Shown here piece by piece: positions 61,601 through 64,000 of a DNA stretch of 64,000 nucleotides (the first letter of the stretch is position 1; every line of letters begins with the position of its first letter). Origin of the DNA: SHYR01 sp034406555 (lineage in GTDB: Bacteria > Chloroflexota > Dehalococcoidia > UBA2979); contig DASCRM010000017.1 in the NCBI GenBank assembly GCA_034406555.1, positions 1-64,000 of the forward strand. The letters are read 5' to 3'. Made by a program: the position numbers and the translations under genes. Below the pieces are notes generated by a model. The model was not told the DNA's origin. It did no database searches and saw nothing but the letters and a program-made list of their open reading frames with translations.

Positions 61601-62039
61601 CCGAGGCACGATCGACCTGCCCGTCTCCGCCTTCATCCCCGAACCGTACATCGAGGACATCGAGGCGCGGCTCAACCTCTACCAGCGCATCGCCGGAGTG
61701 ATCTCGGTCGAGCAGGCCGGCACGCTGGCCGAGGAGACAGCGGACCGCTTCGGCAAGCTGCCCGACGCGCTGCAGCAGCTCTTCGCGCTCGTCCGCGTCC
61801 GCCTGCGCGCCGAACAGGCAGAGGTCACCTCGCTGCGGCTCGATGAGGGCGACGTGCTCTTCACCTCCGCCGACGAGCACCCGTTCGTCGACCGCCGACT
61901 GCCCTCACTGCCCGCGGGCGTGCGCATCGGCCGCACTCAGCTGCGCGTCGCACAGTCCGAACTCGGCGAGGACTGGCTGGAGGCGATCGAGGCGCTACTC
62001 AGTCTGCTCGCCGTCAAACAGACACTCGTTCCGGCCTGA
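58623..62039 (+). CDS. mfd: Transcription-repair coupling factor Mfd
   Basis: 1138 residues from ATG 58623, the expected size. Domains in order: UvrB-like N-terminal region (to ~350), RNA polymerase-interacting CarD-like domain (EVQPGDFVVHTDHGIARFGG at ~465), helicase domain with CGDVGFGKTEVALRA, DEEQRFG, SATPIPRTLHMA and QLRGRVGRS, and the C-terminal TRCF domain. It removes RNA polymerase stalled at lesions and recruits UvrA. The sequence upstream (LNLSPLLTSLASVPPMAE) looks like protein in frame, so a CTG at 58578 may be the true start, but no standard start codon is there. Confidence 0.96.
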   Translation: MAEVYARLDSGARVTLGTGDATKALVAAMLWRHSRRPTLLIAAREAEAEAYADQLRAWAGDAAMHFPSRGELPYAREDPSGEAVWERLAVLSAIATAGSAAQPPLVVASIEALAEHTIAPADLGRGPGVVEVGQRLQMDALALQLVEAGYRVGPLVEAPGEAARRGGLLDIFPPDREQPVRIEFFGSEIDSIRGFDPEDQRTTERLERVHLGPAREWFASREQLIQLGARLAGSAELAPQQRDELGSLQRGELPAPALYGPLACSSTILDHFTAGALVIVDERELVTAAAADLDELATERRDELVAHGEILSSAPLPQASQQEIDIALSGRSRHIDLARWATSDKPGAFRLPFAVAHAYAGRLAEAASDVGRQIRRGDRVVVVTQQAQRYVEVLREAGVKVAVTEAVAEPPSRGSITLVQGALPEGWRVGTGDGVVSLATDRELFGFVKQRRRLRRKASHRQRFLAEVQPGDFVVHTDHGIARFGGITRREVDGEGRDYLELRYANDDRLYVPVDQIEKVSGYVGPSEHTPRLTRLGTQEWRRARARVREAVTIVAADLVRLYAARQMLKGHGFSPDSEWQREFEAAFPYEETPDQAEAIVAVKADMEAQRPMDRVICGDVGFGKTEVALRATFKALEDGYQVAILVPTTVLAQQHERTFRERLAAFPARIEVLSRFRTDAEARDVLAGLKSGAVDVVIGTHRLLYPGVEFKNLGLVVIDEEQRFGVTHKERLKRMRLEVDVLTLSATPIPRTLHMALTGIRDMSTMDDPPEGRQAVHTYVSEWDDAMVREALLFEIERGGQTYLLHNRVQSIDNFAERVRKLVPDARVVVGHGQMPEGLLKRVMERFAVGEFDVLICTTIIESGLDIPNVNTIVIDQADKLGLSQLYQLRGRVGRSLQQAYAYLLHPRDRILTEVAQQRLSTIFEASELGSGYQVALRDLEIRGAGNLLGAEQSGQIATVGFDLYTKMLADAVESMKAAHEGRAPEALTPTRRGTIDLPVSAFIPEPYIEDIEARLNLYQRIAGVISVEQAGTLAEETADRFGKLPDALQQLFALVRVRLRAEQAEVTSLRLDEGDVLFTSADEHPFVDRRLPSLPAGVRIGRTQLRVAQSELGEDWLEAIEALLSLLAVKQTLVPA

Positions 62040-62081
62040 TCGGCACGACGCCAGATGCCACGCCTGATCCGATAGCCCTGA

Positions 62082-62087
62082 TACCGT
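62082..62087 (+). promoter_or_regulatory. -10-like TACCGT 6 nt before GTG 62094 (leaderless start)
   Basis: TACCGT, AGCGGC, GTG. The same six-base geometry as seen at the other leaderless candidates. Confidence 0.45.
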
Positions 62088-62093
62088 AGCGGC

Positions 62094-62792
62094 GTGCCGA
62101 TCACAGCCGTCTGCTTCGACTTTCAGGACACGCTTGCCCACTACCCGGGCGGCAACTACGCGAGCTACGTGCAGGCTGCGCAGGAGCACGACGTATCGCT
62201 CACGCAGGAGAAGCTGAACATGCGCTCGCTGGACGATGCGTGGAGTACCTGGCAGACGCCGCTCGGCCCCGACCACTTCGCCCACGCGACGACGGAAGCG
62301 GCATGGCGACCGATTCATGCGGGCGTACACGCGCACCGCATCGAGGCGATGGGCGTCGAAGCCAGCCTCGCGGCCACGATCGCCGATCGCGTTGTCGACC
62401 TGCAGGCCGAGCCGGAGGGCTACGCGCTCTTCGACGACACCGTGCCCGCCCTTGAGCGTCTGATGCACGCCGGTATCGAATCGCTGGTCGTCTCCAACCA
62501 CATCTGGCGGCTGCCGGAGATCGTCGTCGCGCTGGGCATCGGCTCGCGCCTCGAAGGTGTCCTCACCAGCGCGCGCGTCGGCTACCGCAAGCCACACCCG
62601 CGGATCTACGACGCGGCGCTGCGGTTCGCAGCCTGCGAGCCCTCGGAGATGCTCTTCGTCGGCGACAACGCGGAGCACGACGTCGCGGGGCCGCGGGCGG
62701 CAGGCATGAGCGCGTTGCTGCTCGACCGCGAGGCGGAGACGGACATCGACGCGGGCGTGATCGCCTCGTTGCTCGACGTGCCGCTCGAATGA
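62094..62792 (+). CDS. HAD superfamily hydrolase
   Basis: 232 residues from GTG 62094. The nucleophile loop is VCFDFQDTLAHYPGG with D-x-x-D-T (the first aspartate is the nucleophile), and the second and third motifs are SLVVSNHIWR, GYRKPHPRIYDAAL and FVGDNAEHDVAGPRAAGM. The cap domain is helical, so it belongs to class I. It is most likely a phosphatase for a small phosphorylated metabolite. It overlaps the GNAT gene by ATGA. Confidence 0.88.
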   Translation: MPITAVCFDFQDTLAHYPGGNYASYVQAAQEHDVSLTQEKLNMRSLDDAWSTWQTPLGPDHFAHATTEAAWRPIHAGVHAHRIEAMGVEASLAATIADRVVDLQAEPEGYALFDDTVPALERLMHAGIESLVVSNHIWRLPEIVVALGIGSRLEGVLTSARVGYRKPHPRIYDAALRFAACEPSEMLFVGDNAEHDVAGPRAAGMSALLLDREAETDIDAGVIASLLDVPLE

Positions 62793-63253
62793 ATGCCTCG
62801 CCGGTCGTTCTGGTGGCCGTCTCGGAGGCCGAGTACGAGGACTTCTTCGCGATGCTGGAGGTCTACGATCAGGAGCTTCAGGCTTACGAGACCGTGCCCG
62901 GCAACGAGGTCGAGTTCGCGATCTACCGCCAGACGATCCTCGATGACATGGAGGGGCGCGAGCTGCTGTGGGTGATGCTGGGCGACGACCGCGTCGGCTT
63001 CGTGATGACGCGCAGCTCGAAGGACTGGCCGGAGGGCGACACGATCATGTCGATCGTGGAGTTCTACGTCGTCCCGCACCGTCGTCGCGGCGGCGTCGGC
63101 CGCGCAGCCGTCGAGGCGCTGCTCGCCGACCATCGCGACCGCGGCACGTTCGTCGTGCAGGCCTCGATCATGCGCGAGAACAAAGCTGCGAGGGACTTCT
63201 GGGCCACGCTAGGCTTCGAGGTGCAGTTCCTCCAGACCTCGCGCAGGCCGTAG
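62789..63253 (+). CDS. GNAT family N-acetyltransferase
   Basis: 154 residues; the acetyl-CoA binding loop is VVPHRRRGGVGRAAVEALL (Q/R-x-x-G-x-G/A), followed by VVQASIMRENKAARDFWATLGFEVQF. It is a compact GNAT with unknown substrate. Its ATG overlaps the stop of the HAD gene, so the two are translated as a unit. Confidence 0.88.
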   Translation: MNASPVVLVAVSEAEYEDFFAMLEVYDQELQAYETVPGNEVEFAIYRQTILDDMEGRELLWVMLGDDRVGFVMTRSSKDWPEGDTIMSIVEFYVVPHRRRGGVGRAAVEALLADHRDRGTFVVQASIMRENKAARDFWATLGFEVQFLQTSRRP

Positions 63254-63310
63254 GCTACGCACAACGCGCTACGGCCGAACGCGCGAGGTCGGGCGAACGA
63301 AGGATCTGCG

Positions 63311-64000
63311 ATGCTCTGGGACGTTCACTGCCACTTCCCGCGGAACTGGGAAAACCCGGACGACCCGCGGTACGAGCAGGCGGTCGATTCACGAGCAGAC
63401 GCGCTGCGCGCCGCCGGTGTAACACGCGCCTCGCTGCTCTGTAGCGGCCGCTTCGGCCTCACCCACGAGGACGCGCTCACCTACGCGCGACGGCACGAGG
63501 ACCTCTTCCTCCCCTCGGCACAGCTCGACCCGGAGGACACCATCCCACAAGAGCTGCGGCGGCTGCATGAGATCGGCTACCGCGGCATCAAGATCAGCGG
63601 TGTGCGCCGCCCGTATGACGATTACAAGTACTTCCCGCTCTACCAGACCGCCGAAGAGCTGAACATGCCGATCCTCTTCCATCTGGGTGTGATCGGCGGC
63701 GGCATCGACTACCAGATCACACACCCCCGCCGCGACCCGAAGGCCGCACAGTCGATCCGGCGTCAGCGCGAGATGGCGGAGGAGGCGCGCAAGAACCCCG
63801 GCGGCGGCGGCCCGTTCCGCCGAGGCGGAATGCGCGACATCTCTGCGACGCGCATGAAGCCCTTCCAGCTGGACACGCTCGCCAACAACTTCCCGGAGCT
63901 ACGCATGATCGGCGCGCACCTGGGCGGCACCGGCAACTACGACGAGGCCGCCTCCGTCGCTCGCTGGCGGCACAACGTCTACTTCGACCTCTCCGGCGGC
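63311..64000 (+). CDS. Amidohydrolase-family TIM-barrel protein, N-terminal part
   Basis: 230 codons are present before the right edge; the gene continues beyond. The start ATG 63311 has AAGGA seven bases ahead. The metal-binding HxH is in WDVHCHFPRNWENPDD; further motifs are IGYRGIKISGV, ILFHLGVIGGG and MIGAHLGGTGNYDEAASVARWRHNVYFDLSGG, as in Amidohydro_2 enzymes that act on carboxylic acids (decarboxylases and lactonases). The exact activity cannot be told from the fragment. Confidence 0.85.
   Translation, partial: MLWDVHCHFPRNWENPDDPRYEQAVDSRADALRAAGVTRASLLCSGRFGLTHEDALTYARRHEDLFLPSAQLDPEDTIPQELRRLHEIGYRGIKISGVRRPYDDYKYFPLYQTAEELNMPILFHLGVIGGGIDYQITHPRRDPKAAQSIRRQREMAEEARKNPGGGGPFRRGGMRDISATRMKPFQLDTLANNFPELRMIGAHLGGTGNYDEAASVARWRHNVYFDLSGG

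Overview
The window is a GC-rich, densely coded bacterial chromosome segment. There is no rRNA, tRNA, CRISPR array, transposase or gene-free stretch over 300 bases that I can see. The gene set suggests an aerobic, heterotrophic member of the Chloroflexota, perhaps Dehalococcoidia-like: many CaiB-type CoA transferases, MFS carriers of the YGW-type family, a DUF3179 lipoprotein, ThyX instead of ThyA, and a molybdenum hydroxylase. That assignment is inference from gene content, since no marker such as 16S rRNA is present.

Layout. 1-6830 (minus): the start of a kinase-like gene, acyl-CoA carboxylase carboxyltransferase and biotin carrier, a double CoA transferase, a membrane-anchored TlpA-like thioredoxin, a DUF3179 lipoprotein and a frameshifted glutaredoxin-like gene. 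7023-11114 (plus): sirtuin, Asp-box repeat protein, alpha/beta hydrolase lacking its nucleophile, FabF. 11277-19277: cyclophilin, a broken DUF4242-adenylate cyclase, small proteins, and thyX between two MFS carriers that share an unusual motif-bearing tail. 19524-23737: CaiB-CaiB-ThDP enzyme operon ending in a 50-bp perfect palindrome. 23842-28208: endonuclease IV, a broken P450 facing a ferredoxin, a four-cluster ferredoxin and dUTPase. 28387-36585: aquaporin, lipoprotein, third MFS, PlsY, SirB1-type protein, YjbQ, GDPD-like protein and MidA.

36614-46283 (plus): an IscU-like scaffold, a three-subunit xanthine dehydrogenase/CO dehydrogenase-type enzyme with its MobA-like cytidylyltransferase, a broken GNAT, an MBL-fold hydrolase and an isolated NuoI-NuoG-like pair. 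46344-53900: small regulatory or stress proteins, rhodanese, DUF429, DinB, a 2-hydroxyacid dehydrogenase and a phosphoribosyltransferase, a lipoprotein, a small helix-turn-helix protein, and a cysteine desulfurase behind a CsoR/CstR-like operator. 53286-56036 (minus): split ADP-forming acyl-CoA synthetase plus a histidine phosphatase. 56248-64000 (plus): hypotheticals, Pth, Mfd, HAD hydrolase, GNAT and the start of an amidohydrolase.

Three patterns cut across the genes. At least eleven genes carry a TANNNT-like hexamer 6-7 nt before the start codon, which points to leaderless transcription. A 25-nt hairpin repeat occurs three times with compensating arm changes around a conserved 11-nt loop. 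Six genes are each broken by a one-base indel (two of them also by a TAA stop), which is either recent gene decay or sequence error.
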